From: an uncultured Lachnospiraceae bacterium
GTDB taxonomy: Bacteria > Bacillota > Clostridia > Lachnospirales > Lachnospiraceae
Direction: 5' to 3'
DNA length: 64,000 nucleotides
NCBI GenBank assembly: GCA_910586125.1
Contig: CAJUHP010000009.1
Span: forward strand, 29,427-93,426
In this document: one piece after another, positions 25,018 to 33,438 of the stretch
Layout: each line of letters starts with the position of its first letter
Numbering within the stretch: the stretch's first letter is position 1
The notes under the pieces: generated by a model
Seen by the model: the letters and a program-made list of their open reading frames with translations, nothing else
The model's database searches: none
Told to the model about the DNA's origin: nothing
Made by a program: the position numbers and the translations under genes

Positions 25018-25046
25018 TTTTCGTTAAAGAGGCTATTTAACGAAAG
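25018..25046 (-). repeat. Right inverted repeat of a putative invertible segment
   Basis: This is the reverse-complement copy of the site at 24774-24802, with core GAGGCTA on the plus strand. It ends 36 bases before the helicase ATG, so the helicase ribosome binding site lies outside the switch. Confidence 0.9.
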
Positions 25047-25082
25047 CTCTCACCCGAATCAGATCGCAAAGAGGTGAGATAA

Positions 25083-27860
25083 ATGCCGCTTTTTTTATAT
25101 GAACACAATCAAAAAGCCTATGAGCAGGCCATACAGATGCTTAAGGAGACCGGGCGGGCCGCCGTTCTTCATCCCACCGGCACGGGAAAATCCCTGATCG
25201 GTTTTCACCTGGCCGAGCAGCATCCGGATGCCCGGATCTGCTGGCTGTCTCCCAGCCGCTATATTATCCGGCAGCAGAAAGAGAATTTGAAAAAGATCGC
25301 GCCGGACTATGACTTTCAAAATATTACTTTTCTGACCTACGCCCGCCTGATGGCAAACCGGGACCGGGCCGGAGGGCTGAAGCCGGATTATATTATCCTG
25401 GATGAATTTCACCGCTGCGGAGCCACGGAATGGGGAAAAGGCGTCCAGGCGCTTTTTCAAAGCTGCCCGAAGGCGAAGGTTCTCGGCCTGTCAGCGACCA
25501 GTATCCGCTATCTGGACGAGCAGCGGGATATGGCCAGGGAACTGTTTGACGGCCATGTGGCCTCGGAGATGTCGCTGGGAGAAGCCATCGCCCGCGGGAT
25601 TCTGCAGGCGCCCTGCTATGTGATTTCCGTGTACGGATATGAGAGGGAGCTGGAGAAGTACAGCCGGAAAGTGGAGGCGCTGAAGAAGGGGCCGCGAAGA
25701 GAACAGGCCGAAAGGGTGTGGGAAAAGCTGCGCCGGGCCTTGGGAGAAGCCGGGGGACTGGATGGTCTCTTTCAGAAGTATCTGAAGCGGGACGGCCGGT
25801 ATCTGGTGTTTTGTTCCGGCCGTTCTCATCTGGAGGAGATGAAAGCCCATGCAGAGGAATGGTTTGGGCCGGTGAATCCAGCGTATCGGATTTACAGCGT
25901 ATATGCGGAAAATCCCGACAGCCGGGAGGAATTCCAGGCTTTTCAGAAAAAAGAGAAGGACGGTTGCCTGAAGCTGCTGTTTAGCATTGATATGCTGAAT
26001 GAAGGCATTCATATGGAGGCGGTGGACGGGGTGATTCTGCTGCGTCCGACGGTTTCTCCGATCATCTATAAACAGCAGATTGGCCGGGCCTTGACAGCGG
26101 GAAGGGAAGGAAGACAAAACGGAGTCAGGGGGAACGAAAAAAAGGCGGCGCCTTTGATTTTGGATATCGTGGGCAATTTTGAGAGTCTGCACAGCATCGA
26201 CTCGATTGAGATGGAGTTTGAGCAGGCCGTACAGATTTTTGGCTGTCCGGCGTCTGGAGCGGAGGGGATGGCCGGGGAGGAGACGTTTTTGTCGGGACGT
26301 CGTTTTCAGATTCTGGATGAGACGAAAAACGCCCGCCGTCTGTTTGAGGAGCTGCAGGAGAGACTATGTGCCAGTTGGGATGATTATTATAGAGAGGCGG
26401 CCGCATACCGGCAGGAGTATGGAGATTTGGAGATTCCCTCCAAATATATCACGCCGGGCGGCCTTTTGCTGGGGAGCTGGCTGCTGACACAGAGGCGGAT
26501 TTACCTGGGGAAGATACCGGGGCATCTGGAAGAAGAGAGGATTCGGCGTCTGGAAGAGCTGGGGATTAGCTGGGAAAGCGATTCGGACCGGCAATGGGAT
26601 CGATATTATCAGAAAGCGGCGGATTATTATGCCCGTCACGGGAATCTGGACGTAAAGGGTTCGTATGTCACAGAAGACGGGTTTCGACTGGGACTGTGGC
26701 TGAACAATATCCGGCAGTATGGAAGAAACGGGAGCTGTCTGTTAAGCGGGGCGAGAAGGCGGCAGATGGAACAGATCGGAATGATCTGGGACAAGCTGTT
26801 TTATAAGTGGGAGCAGGGGTATGAAGCGGCCAGACAGTACTATGAACGATATGGAAATCTGGACGTTCCCTCCGGGTATGAGACGGAAAACGGTTTTCGC
26901 CTGGGGAATTGGATCGGGACGCAGCGGCAGATCCAAAGGGGAAGTCATCCGGGCGCGCTGCCGCTGAGGGAAGAGCAGATCGCGCGTCTTAGCCGGATCG
27001 GAATGAACTGGAGCGGAAAACAGGGGGAGAGCTGGGAGAAGCATTATGAGGCAGCGCGGGCATATCGGGAGCAGAACGGTTCTTTGGATGTGCCGTATGT
27101 TTATGTGACGCAGGAGGGCGTGAGGCTGGGGCGCTGGCTAGACCAGCAGAGGCGGCTTTTGGGAGAGAAACGGGGCGGGGAGAAAAGACGGAACGAAGGA
27201 GAAAGCGGGGAAGAAACTGGGGAAGAAACCAGCAAAAAGCGAGGAAGACGGCACGAGAAAGATGGGATGCGCATCCGTCTGCTGACAGAATTGGGAATGG
27301 ACTGGGAGAGCGACCCATGGAAAGAAAAATGGGAGCGGGCCCGCCGGTATTATGAGGAGCATGGTCATCTGGAGCTGGCGCAGAACTATGTGACAGAAGA
27401 TGGGGTGTGGCTGGGAAAATGGGTGTATCTGCAGAGGGAGCGCTATCGAAAGCAGATGAAAGAAATTGAGGGAATAAAGGAGAGGGGAGAGGAAGAAGAG
27501 ACAAAGGGCTGGGACGAGGAAAAAGACAAGAAGGGGACAAAGAAGGGGGAGAAGAGAGGAACCGGGAAGAAAGATACGCCGTGGCAGAGCCTGAGCCGGG
27601 AGCAGATCGAGGCGCTGGAGTCGATCGGGATGGACTGGCAGGCGCCGGGGGAGAGAGCCTGGGAGAAGGCGTTTGGACGGGCGAAAGCGTATTATGAGCT
27701 GAATCATCATCTGGAAATCCCGAAGGGATACGAGGCGGAGGACGGATTTCGGCTGGATCTGTGGGTAAAGAGACAGCGGAAGCAGTACCGGGAGAGGAAT
27801 GAGAAGGTGTTGACTAGAGAACGGATTGCGAGGCTGGAGAGTTTGGGGATGCGGTGGTGA
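25083..27860 (+). CDS. DEAD-like helicase with six helicase-associated repeats
   Basis: The 925-aa protein has a superfamily 2 helicase core: Walker A HPTGTGKS (about residue 30), Walker B variant DEFH, SATS, and the C-terminal motif QQIGRALTAG. From about residue 430 come six helicase-associated domains starting near 431, 504, 575, 650, 748 and 858, each with a W...YY..HGNLDVP..Y....G..LG.W pattern. Spacing is about 72 residues, except that repeats 4 and 5 hold charged, low-complexity insertions. Such proteins are frequent in Firmicutes, and their role (DNA or RNA remodelling) is unproven. GAGGTGAG precedes the ATG. It lies just right of the invertible segment and 48 bases before the polysaccharide locus, with no terminator between. 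Confidence 0.88.
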   Translation: MPLFLYEHNQKAYEQAIQMLKETGRAAVLHPTGTGKSLIGFHLAEQHPDARICWLSPSRYIIRQQKENLKKIAPDYDFQNITFLTYARLMANRDRAGGLKPDYIILDEFHRCGATEWGKGVQALFQSCPKAKVLGLSATSIRYLDEQRDMARELFDGHVASEMSLGEAIARGILQAPCYVISVYGYERELEKYSRKVEALKKGPRREQAERVWEKLRRALGEAGGLDGLFQKYLKRDGRYLVFCSGRSHLEEMKAHAEEWFGPVNPAYRIYSVYAENPDSREEFQAFQKKEKDGCLKLLFSIDMLNEGIHMEAVDGVILLRPTVSPIIYKQQIGRALTAGREGRQNGVRGNEKKAAPLILDIVGNFESLHSIDSIEMEFEQAVQIFGCPASGAEGMAGEETFLSGRRFQILDETKNARRLFEELQERLCASWDDYYREAAAYRQEYGDLEIPSKYITPGGLLLGSWLLTQRRIYLGKIPGHLEEERIRRLEELGISWESDSDRQWDRYYQKAADYYARHGNLDVKGSYVTEDGFRLGLWLNNIRQYGRNGSCLLSGARRRQMEQIGMIWDKLFYKWEQGYEAARQYYERYGNLDVPSGYETENGFRLGNWIGTQRQIQRGSHPGALPLREEQIARLSRIGMNWSGKQGESWEKHYEAARAYREQNGSLDVPYVYVTQEGVRLGRWLDQQRRLLGEKRGGEKRRNEGESGEETGEETSKKRGRRHEKDGMRIRLLTELGMDWESDPWKEKWERARRYYEEHGHLELAQNYVTEDGVWLGKWVYLQRERYRKQMKEIEGIKERGEEEETKGWDEEKDKKGTKKGEKRGTGKKDTPWQSLSREQIEALESIGMDWQAPGERAWEKAFGRAKAYYELNHHLEIPKGYEAEDGFRLDLWVKRQRKQYRERNEKVLTRERIARLESLGMRW

Positions 27861-27908
27861 GAAAACACGGCAGAAAAAATATACGATTTCATTGAGGAGA
27901 GCAGATGT

Positions 27909-29210
27909 ATGGCATTTAAGAACACATCAGATATCAAACCGTTTAAACATCGTATTTATTTGAGCAGTCCGACAATGCATGGTCATGAATCTCGATATAT
28001 GATGGAAGCTTATGAAACAAATTGGATGAGCACGGTGGGAAAAAATATTGACGAGGCTGAAGCACAAATTGCAGAATATGTTGGCGTAAAATATGCGGTA
28101 GCGCTGAGTGCCGGAACAGCAGCGTTGCATCTGGCAACCAAACTGGCAGGAGAAGCTCTGTATGGGCATAGCAGACCAAATGTTGGTACACTTGACGGCC
28201 ATTTTGTTTTGGCAAGCGATTTGACTTTCGATGCGTCTATCAATCCTATAGCTTATGAAGCAGGGGAAGCTGTTTTTATTGATGCAGAATATGATACCTG
28301 GAATATGGATCCGGTAGCACTTGAAAAAGCTTTTGAAATCTATCCAGAAGCAAAATTGGTTGTGCTTGCACATCTGTATGGAACTCCGGGAAAAATAGAA
28401 GAATTAAAAGCGATTTGCAGCAGACATAACGCATTGATTGTAGAGGATGCGGCGGAGAGTCTGGGAGCAAAATACAGATTCCATAATCAATGGATGGAAA
28501 CCGGTTCGTTCGGAAATTATAACTGTATTTCTTTTAATGGCAATAAGATTATTACAGGCTCCAGCGGAGGAATGTTTTTGACTGATTCAAAAGAGGATGC
28601 AAATAAGGTCAGAAAATGGAGTACACAGTCGCGCGAAGTAGCGCCCTGGTATCAGCATGAGGAGATTGGTTTTAACTATCGCATGAGCAATGTAATTGCG
28701 GGTGTGGTTAGGGGACAGATCCCATATCTTCAAGAACATATCAGGCAAAAAAGAGAAATATATGAACGCTATAAAGAAGGACTGAAAGATCTTCCAGTTA
28801 AAATGAATCCTTTTGATAGCGAAAAATCTATTCCGAATTTCTGGTTAAGCTGTTTGATTATAGATGAAAATGCGATGTGTCAACAAGTCCGAGATGATAA
28901 GACAGCGCTCTATATTAAGGAGGGGGGAAAATCCTGTCCGACAGAAATTCTGGAAACGCTTGCTCGTTACAATGTGGAAGGACGTCCGATTTGGAAACCA
29001 ATGCATACGCAGCCAATTTACCGCAACCATGCTTTTGTGACAGCAAAGGGAAACGGACGTGGCCAGAGCGGTGCATACATAGAAGAAAGTGATATGCAGG
29101 ATATAGGAATGGACATTTTCAAAAGAGGGCTTTGCCTGCCGAGTGATAATAAAATGCTTCAGGAACAACAAGATGTGATTATTGAGTTGATTCACAGATG
29201 CTTTGAGTAA
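27909..29210 (+). CDS. DegT/DnrJ/EryC1-family aminotransferase
   Basis: The 433-aa protein is a PLP-dependent sugar aminotransferase of the PglE/WbpE type. It shows AYETNWMSTVGKN, ALSAGTAALHLA, the cofactor-binding EDAAESLGA and the catalytic lysine K213 in SFNGNKIITGSSGG. It would put an amino group on a UDP-4-keto sugar, and the phosphoglycosyltransferase that follows is of the kind that uses such amino sugars. It is the first gene of the AT-richer polysaccharide block and is probably cotranscribed with the helicase. A GAGGAG ribosome binding site precedes the ATG. Confidence 0.9.
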   Translation: MAFKNTSDIKPFKHRIYLSSPTMHGHESRYMMEAYETNWMSTVGKNIDEAEAQIAEYVGVKYAVALSAGTAALHLATKLAGEALYGHSRPNVGTLDGHFVLASDLTFDASINPIAYEAGEAVFIDAEYDTWNMDPVALEKAFEIYPEAKLVVLAHLYGTPGKIEELKAICSRHNALIVEDAAESLGAKYRFHNQWMETGSFGNYNCISFNGNKIITGSSGGMFLTDSKEDANKVRKWSTQSREVAPWYQHEEIGFNYRMSNVIAGVVRGQIPYLQEHIRQKREIYERYKEGLKDLPVKMNPFDSEKSIPNFWLSCLIIDENAMCQQVRDDKTALYIKEGGKSCPTEILETLARYNVEGRPIWKPMHTQPIYRNHAFVTAKGNGRGQSGAYIEESDMQDIGMDIFKRGLCLPSDNKMLQEQQDVIIELIHRCFE

Positions 29211-29272
29211 TCATAAGGCAATTATGGAATGGATTTATGTGAAAGATGGCGGGGAGCTGGAGATGAGGGAAG

Positions 29273-30010
29273 ATGCGGTTACAACGAAAAAAGGGGCTTT
29301 ATGAGAAGTATGTGAAGCGAGCATTGGACATAATCTGTTCTCTCTTGGCTCTGATTGTTTTTTCGTGGCTTTATTTGCTTGTGGCAATAACAGTGAGAAT
29401 TAAAATGGGAAAGCCAGTGGTTTTTAAACAGCCAAGGCCAGGTATGATTGATCCAGATACAAACAGAGAACAAATTTTCAATATGTATAAGTTTAGAAGC
29501 ATGTCAGATGCGCGGGACAAAAATGGAAAACTGCTTCCAGATGAAAAAAGATTAGGGAGATTTGGAAAAATACTTAGAGCTACCTCTCTGGATGAACTGC
29601 CGGAGGTATTTAATATTTTGAAAGGCGATATGAGTATCATCGGTCCGCGGCCACAGCTTGTGAGAGATATGGTTTTCATGAACAGCGAACAGCGGATGCG
29701 TCATACAGCAAAGCCAGGATTGAGCGGTTTGGCACAAGTAAAGGGACGAAATGCTATCACATGGGAAGAAAAAATAAATTGGGATTTGAAGTATATAGAA
29801 AAGATTAGTTTTCTTCGTGATATGCAGATTGTTTTTGAGACAATTCGGGTAGCTCTGTTTCGGCACGAAGGGATCTCGGACGGAGAACATGTATCAGCTC
29901 TGGACTATGGTGATGCATTATTACAAGCCGGAAAAATAAAAAAAGAAAAGTATGACGCTCTTCTGGCATATGAAACGCAAATATTAGATGAATTTTATAA
30001 ACAAAAATAG
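29273..30010 (+). CDS. Initiating phosphoglycosyltransferase (PglC/WbaP catalytic type)
   Basis: The 245-aa protein transfers a sugar phosphate from a UDP-sugar to undecaprenyl phosphate, the first membrane step of surface polysaccharide assembly. It has one N-terminal hydrophobic re-entrant segment (IICSLLALIVFSWLYLLVAI), KFRSMSDARD, the catalytic Asp-Glu pair in TSLDELPE, SIIGPRPQ and PGLSGLAQVKGRN. The short form without extra N-terminal helices is monotopic like PglC. The C-terminal 50 residues beyond the core (DGEHVSALDYG onward) are less typical. The first ATG has a weakly placed ribosome binding site, so the exact start is uncertain. Confidence 0.9.
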   Translation: MRLQRKKGLYEKYVKRALDIICSLLALIVFSWLYLLVAITVRIKMGKPVVFKQPRPGMIDPDTNREQIFNMYKFRSMSDARDKNGKLLPDEKRLGRFGKILRATSLDELPEVFNILKGDMSIIGPRPQLVRDMVFMNSEQRMRHTAKPGLSGLAQVKGRNAITWEEKINWDLKYIEKISFLRDMQIVFETIRVALFRHEGISDGEHVSALDYGDALLQAGKIKKEKYDALLAYETQILDEFYKQK

Positions 30011-30027
30011 TATTGAGAAGGGGAAAG

Positions 30028-30846
30028 ATGGAAAAGTACAGTGTTTTAATGTCGCTTTATAAAAAAGAACATCCTGAATATCTGCGTCTTGCCCTGGATT
30101 CTATGATCGGACAGAGTGTAAAGCCAGATGAGATTGTTTTGGTGGAAGATGGAGAACTTACAAAAGAATTATACGCAGTAATAGATGAATATATCAAAAG
30201 GTATCCTGTTCTCTTTAAACGTGTGATAAATGAAAAAAATCTTGGGCTTGGCCTGGCTTTAAATCAAGGATTAAAGGTTTGCAGAAACGAGTTGATCGCT
30301 CGAATGGATACCGATGATATCAGTAAACCGGATCGTTGTGAGAAGCAGTTAAAACGGTTTCAAGAGAAACCAGATTTATCTATTGTGGGTAGCCATATTG
30401 ATGAATTTTGCGGTGAGAAAGAGAATGTGATTTCTCAGAGAAGGGTACCGACGGATTCCGCATCTATCTATCGCTATGCAAAGAGGCGTTCCGCATTTAA
30501 TCATCCTACTGTGATGTATAAAAAAAGGGAAGTGATTAAGCAACATGGTTATAGTAATCTGAAGCGTAACCAGGATGTGGATCTGTTTGGAAGGATGCTT
30601 TTTGCAGGCTGCAGGGGAGAGAATATAGACGAAGCGCTCTTGTGGTTTAGAAGTAGTGACGAGCTGGCGCAGCGGCGGAAATCGTGGGAAAACACATGGA
30701 GTTATATCGCTACGATTCGTAAATTCTGGAAGATGGGTTATAGCAGTTTTATGGATTATATTGTCGTGGCGGGAGCACAGGCTGGTATGTATCTGATGCC
30801 GGTGAGGGTACAGAAGTGGATCTATAAAAAGTTATTGAGGAAGTAA
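30028..30846 (+). CDS. Glycosyltransferase family 2 (AmsE-like)
   Basis: The 272-aa enzyme starts MEKYSVLMSLYKKEHPEYL, typical of AmsE-like GT2 enzymes. It has the nucleotide-binding VLVEDGELT and the metal-binding DxD-type motif ARMDTDDISKPDR, then the acceptor-site region NQDVDLFGRM. It would add one sugar to the lipid-linked repeat unit on the inner membrane face. A TTG at 30013 extends the frame by five codons, but AAGGGG before the ATG at 30028 supports the later start. It lies 17 bases after the phosphoglycosyltransferase gene. Confidence 0.88.
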   Translation: MEKYSVLMSLYKKEHPEYLRLALDSMIGQSVKPDEIVLVEDGELTKELYAVIDEYIKRYPVLFKRVINEKNLGLGLALNQGLKVCRNELIARMDTDDISKPDRCEKQLKRFQEKPDLSIVGSHIDEFCGEKENVISQRRVPTDSASIYRYAKRRSAFNHPTVMYKKREVIKQHGYSNLKRNQDVDLFGRMLFAGCRGENIDEALLWFRSSDELAQRRKSWENTWSYIATIRKFWKMGYSSFMDYIVVAGAQAGMYLMPVRVQKWIYKKLLRK

Positions 30847-30852
30847 GACGAG

Positions 30853-31314
30853 ATGCTCGGAAGAATCACAAGAAGAGTTAAGACAAGTATTTTTAAATTG
30901 TTTTATCCGCAATTTTCTTCCGCTGTTCTGTATGAAGTACCAAAAGTGTACTTTAAAAGCCGGCTTATGCTCGGAAAAAAAGTACATATCAATGATTGTG
31001 TGTTCATCAATGCAGTCGGTGGGGTAAAGATTGGAGATTATGATGTTATTTCCCATGGCGTTACAATGATATCAACGGGATTGGATACAAATAGCTGGAC
31101 ATGCAGAGTGAAAGATGAGGATCATCATATTAATAAAGAAATTGTAATATGTGAGAATGTCTGGATCGGAATGAATGTCACTATTTGTGCGGGAGTTACG
31201 ATTGCCGCCAATTCGATTGTGGCAGCCGGGGCAGTCGTAACAAAAAGCTTGGAAGAGGAAGGGTGTCTTTATGGAGGGATTCCTGCCAGAAAAATTAAGG
31301 AGTTAAAAGTATGA
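30853..31314 (+). CDS. Hexapeptide-repeat acyltransferase
   Basis: The 153-aa protein has the left-handed beta-helix pattern (INDCVFINAVGGVKIGDYDVISHGV, then VWIGMNVTICAGVTIAANSIVAAGAVV as separate coils) of sugar O-acetyltransferases in the WcaF/NodL/CysE group. It probably acetylates a sugar of the repeat unit or its precursor. The first 35 residues are basic and hydrophobic, perhaps associating with the membrane. It begins six bases after the preceding gene and its stop overlaps the next ATG by 4 bases. Confidence 0.85.
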   Translation: MLGRITRRVKTSIFKLFYPQFSSAVLYEVPKVYFKSRLMLGKKVHINDCVFINAVGGVKIGDYDVISHGVTMISTGLDTNSWTCRVKDEDHHINKEIVICENVWIGMNVTICAGVTIAANSIVAAGAVVTKSLEEEGCLYGGIPARKIKELKV

Positions 31315-32189
31315 AATTGATAACAGTTTTTACTCCGACTTACAATCGGGCAAAAACGTTGGTTCGATGCTATCAAAGCTTATGCGAACAGACATCAAAT
31401 AATTTTATTTGGCAGATTATTGATGACGGATCCACAGATGATACCGAAAGCGTGGTCAAAAACTTTATCGAAGAAGGTAAGATAGATATTATTTATATTC
31501 AAAAGAAAAACGGCGGAAAAGTGGCTGCCATTAACAAGAGCCTTGAAATCACTAAAACAGCATTGTGGATTTGTCTGGATTCCGATGATTATTTTTTTTC
31601 CACAGCGGTGGAGATAATTGAAAAATTGTATCTTCTCATAAAGGATAAAGAAGAGATTTGCGGCCTTTTCTCTTTGCGCTCCAATCCAGACCATACGCCC
31701 ATGCAGGGGCAAAGGATTCCGGATACTCTCAAATATGAGACGCAGTTCAATTTACGTTATAAATATAAAATCAAGCCGGAATATGTGCAGATTTATAAGA
31801 CGAATGTAATCAATCAGTACCGCTATCCATTATTTGAAAATGAAAAATATATGCCGTTAAGCTATATGCAGGATCAAATAGATCAAAATTATAAATTTCT
31901 CGTTTTTCAGGATGCCATTATGGTCTGTGAATACCAGGCGGACGGAATAACGAAAAATCAGAAACGATTGATTAAAAAGAATCCGAGAGGCTATATGGAA
32001 TTTAAGAGACAGCAGATTGCATTTGCTCCAAATTTACTTTTTAAACTAAAAGCATGTATTACATATGACACGGGATGTATATTAGCGGGAAAGATCTCAT
32101 GTATCAATTGTTCTCCCGCTAAGTTTTTGACAGTATTATGCTATCCGTTCGCAATGATTGATTACTTTTTGAGATACAAACGACTGTAA
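31311..32189 (+). CDS. Glycosyltransferase family 2
   Basis: The 292-aa protein begins MKLITVFTPTYNRAKTL, with IIDDGSTDDTE and the DxD-like LDSDDYFF, all standard for GT-A-fold GT2 enzymes. The rest, including a C-terminal AFAPNLLFKLKACITY stretch that may sit on the membrane, is typical of capsule glycosyltransferases. Donor and acceptor sugars are not predictable. It starts in a 4-base overlap with the acyltransferase gene, so it is translationally coupled to it. Confidence 0.88.
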   Translation: MKLITVFTPTYNRAKTLVRCYQSLCEQTSNNFIWQIIDDGSTDDTESVVKNFIEEGKIDIIYIQKKNGGKVAAINKSLEITKTALWICLDSDDYFFSTAVEIIEKLYLLIKDKEEICGLFSLRSNPDHTPMQGQRIPDTLKYETQFNLRYKYKIKPEYVQIYKTNVINQYRYPLFENEKYMPLSYMQDQIDQNYKFLVFQDAIMVCEYQADGITKNQKRLIKKNPRGYMEFKRQQIAFAPNLLFKLKACITYDTGCILAGKISCINCSPAKFLTVLCYPFAMIDYFLRYKRL

Positions 32190-32201
32190 AGAAAGCTTAC
32201 C

Positions 32202-33437
32202 ATGGTGTCTGTGATGGAGAAAATGTCAATACGCTTTAAATGGAGTAGGCAGTCCCTGATTTCAGTATTATTTTCTGCTGTTATATGTATGAATATAATT
32301 CGTTACTTTTTCAGAGGCATAGGAGATCCATATATAGCATATGCGATTTATGGTTTCCTGTTTGTGATAAGCATTTTATCCGGACGGCTTTTTCGCGGAA
32401 GCAGAAAAGAGCTCGCTGTAGAGCTGATTGTTTTGGGATTGGCTGTCTATGCTTGTATATCGGCCTTCTTTTTTGGCAGAGAAGCTATTTTTGATGGGTT
32501 CAAGTTAATTTTGATATCGGTGATTGCTTTATATGCTTATCAAATAGAATATAGACAAATCCGAATAATAATGAAGACGGTGATTGTACTGAATGTATGG
32601 TATGCCTTTGCACTGATTATGAATCCATCCAGCATTGATGCATTTTTGGAGACAAGCGGCACATACCTGACTATGACACTGTCATTAGGATTAGCGCTAT
32701 CCATGAGTTTAAGCTATATCATTACATCTATATATACAAAAAAAGAGAATAGAAAAAAGAAAATCCAGGTTAAGAGCCGATATGTTCTTTTTATGGTTTT
32801 GGTTTCAGGAATTCTATTTTATGTTCTTACTTTCTTTCCGGCAAGAAGTAGTTTTTTATTCCCGCTGCTGGCGGTTATACCTTTCGCATTGATAGAAGCT
32901 GGTTTTGACAGGAAAAAGATATTTGGTATTTTATTGATTTCTATTATATTTTTGTATTGTGGTTATGAAATATTTATGAGGCACGCTAGCAGTCTTGCAA
33001 TGGGAAGAATGGAGCGCCTATTTACATCATTTTTTAAAGAAGACAGATGGGATATTTGGAGAGCATGTTTGCAATTAATCAGGGATGAAAAATGGCTTTT
33101 AATAGGAGGAGGAACCCGCTCTTTTGAAATGATGACAGGCTATTATCCTCATAATATATATATACAAATGATTGGGGAACATGGAATACTTGGAATCGCA
33201 GCAGGATGTATCATAACGGGAGGCATATGTATTCGTGTATTTCAAAGATGTAAGGATATATTTGGGGGTAGTGCTTTTATCAAAGATTATTATCTGGTTT
33301 TTTTTGAGGTGCTGACAGGATTATTTTATTTATGGCTCAGCTATATGAAGTCTTTTACTTTATATGAGAGTGCGCCGCTGCTGATCTTTATTGGTTTAAC
33401 ATTTAATTTATGTAAGAAAGAATATGGGAGCCAATAA
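32202..33437 (+). CDS. wzy: O-antigen/capsule polymerase (Wzy-like)
   Basis: The protein has about ten to eleven hydrophobic helices and a large loop near the C-terminus with GGGTRSFEMMTGYYPHNIYIQMIGEHGILG, quoted here only as scattered key parts: the GGGT, PHN and EHGILG elements are the Wzy_C/O-antigen ligase signature. It would polymerise undecaprenyl-linked repeat units on the outer face. The 411-aa frame has several possible starts at residues 1, 5 and 8; the ATG preceded by TGGAG is at residue 8, so the first residues are uncertain. Confidence 0.82.
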   Translation: MVSVMEKMSIRFKWSRQSLISVLFSAVICMNIIRYFFRGIGDPYIAYAIYGFLFVISILSGRLFRGSRKELAVELIVLGLAVYACISAFFFGREAIFDGFKLILISVIALYAYQIEYRQIRIIMKTVIVLNVWYAFALIMNPSSIDAFLETSGTYLTMTLSLGLALSMSLSYIITSIYTKKENRKKKIQVKSRYVLFMVLVSGILFYVLTFFPARSSFLFPLLAVIPFALIEAGFDRKKIFGILLISIIFLYCGYEIFMRHASSLAMGRMERLFTSFFKEDRWDIWRACLQLIRDEKWLLIGGGTRSFEMMTGYYPHNIYIQMIGEHGILGIAAGCIITGGICIRVFQRCKDIFGGSAFIKDYYLVFFEVLTGLFYLWLSYMKSFTLYESAPLLIFIGLTFNLCKKEYGSQ

Positions 33438-33438
33438 T

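Larger units (their letters stand above)
24774..25046. other. Putative invertible promoter segment (phase switch)
   Basis: Two near-identical crossover-like sites face each other across 215 bp (24803-25017). Because the 7-bp cores read TAGCCTC on the left and GAGGCTA on the right, recombination would invert the segment. Inside are a consensus promoter reading left and an intrinsic terminator reading right. As sequenced, transcription would leave towards the small membrane protein gene while entry into the helicase gene is blocked. After inversion the promoter would read towards the helicase with a start about 125 bases before its ATG. No recombinase gene is in the window. A 273-bp MITE with long terminal repeats is the main alternative; no target duplication is evident. 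Confidence 0.75.

Noticed and set aside
25083..27860. Helicase as part of a known anti-phage system such as BREX or restriction-modification
   Set aside because: No methyltransferase, nuclease or phosphatase partner gene lies nearby; the neighbours are polysaccharide genes.
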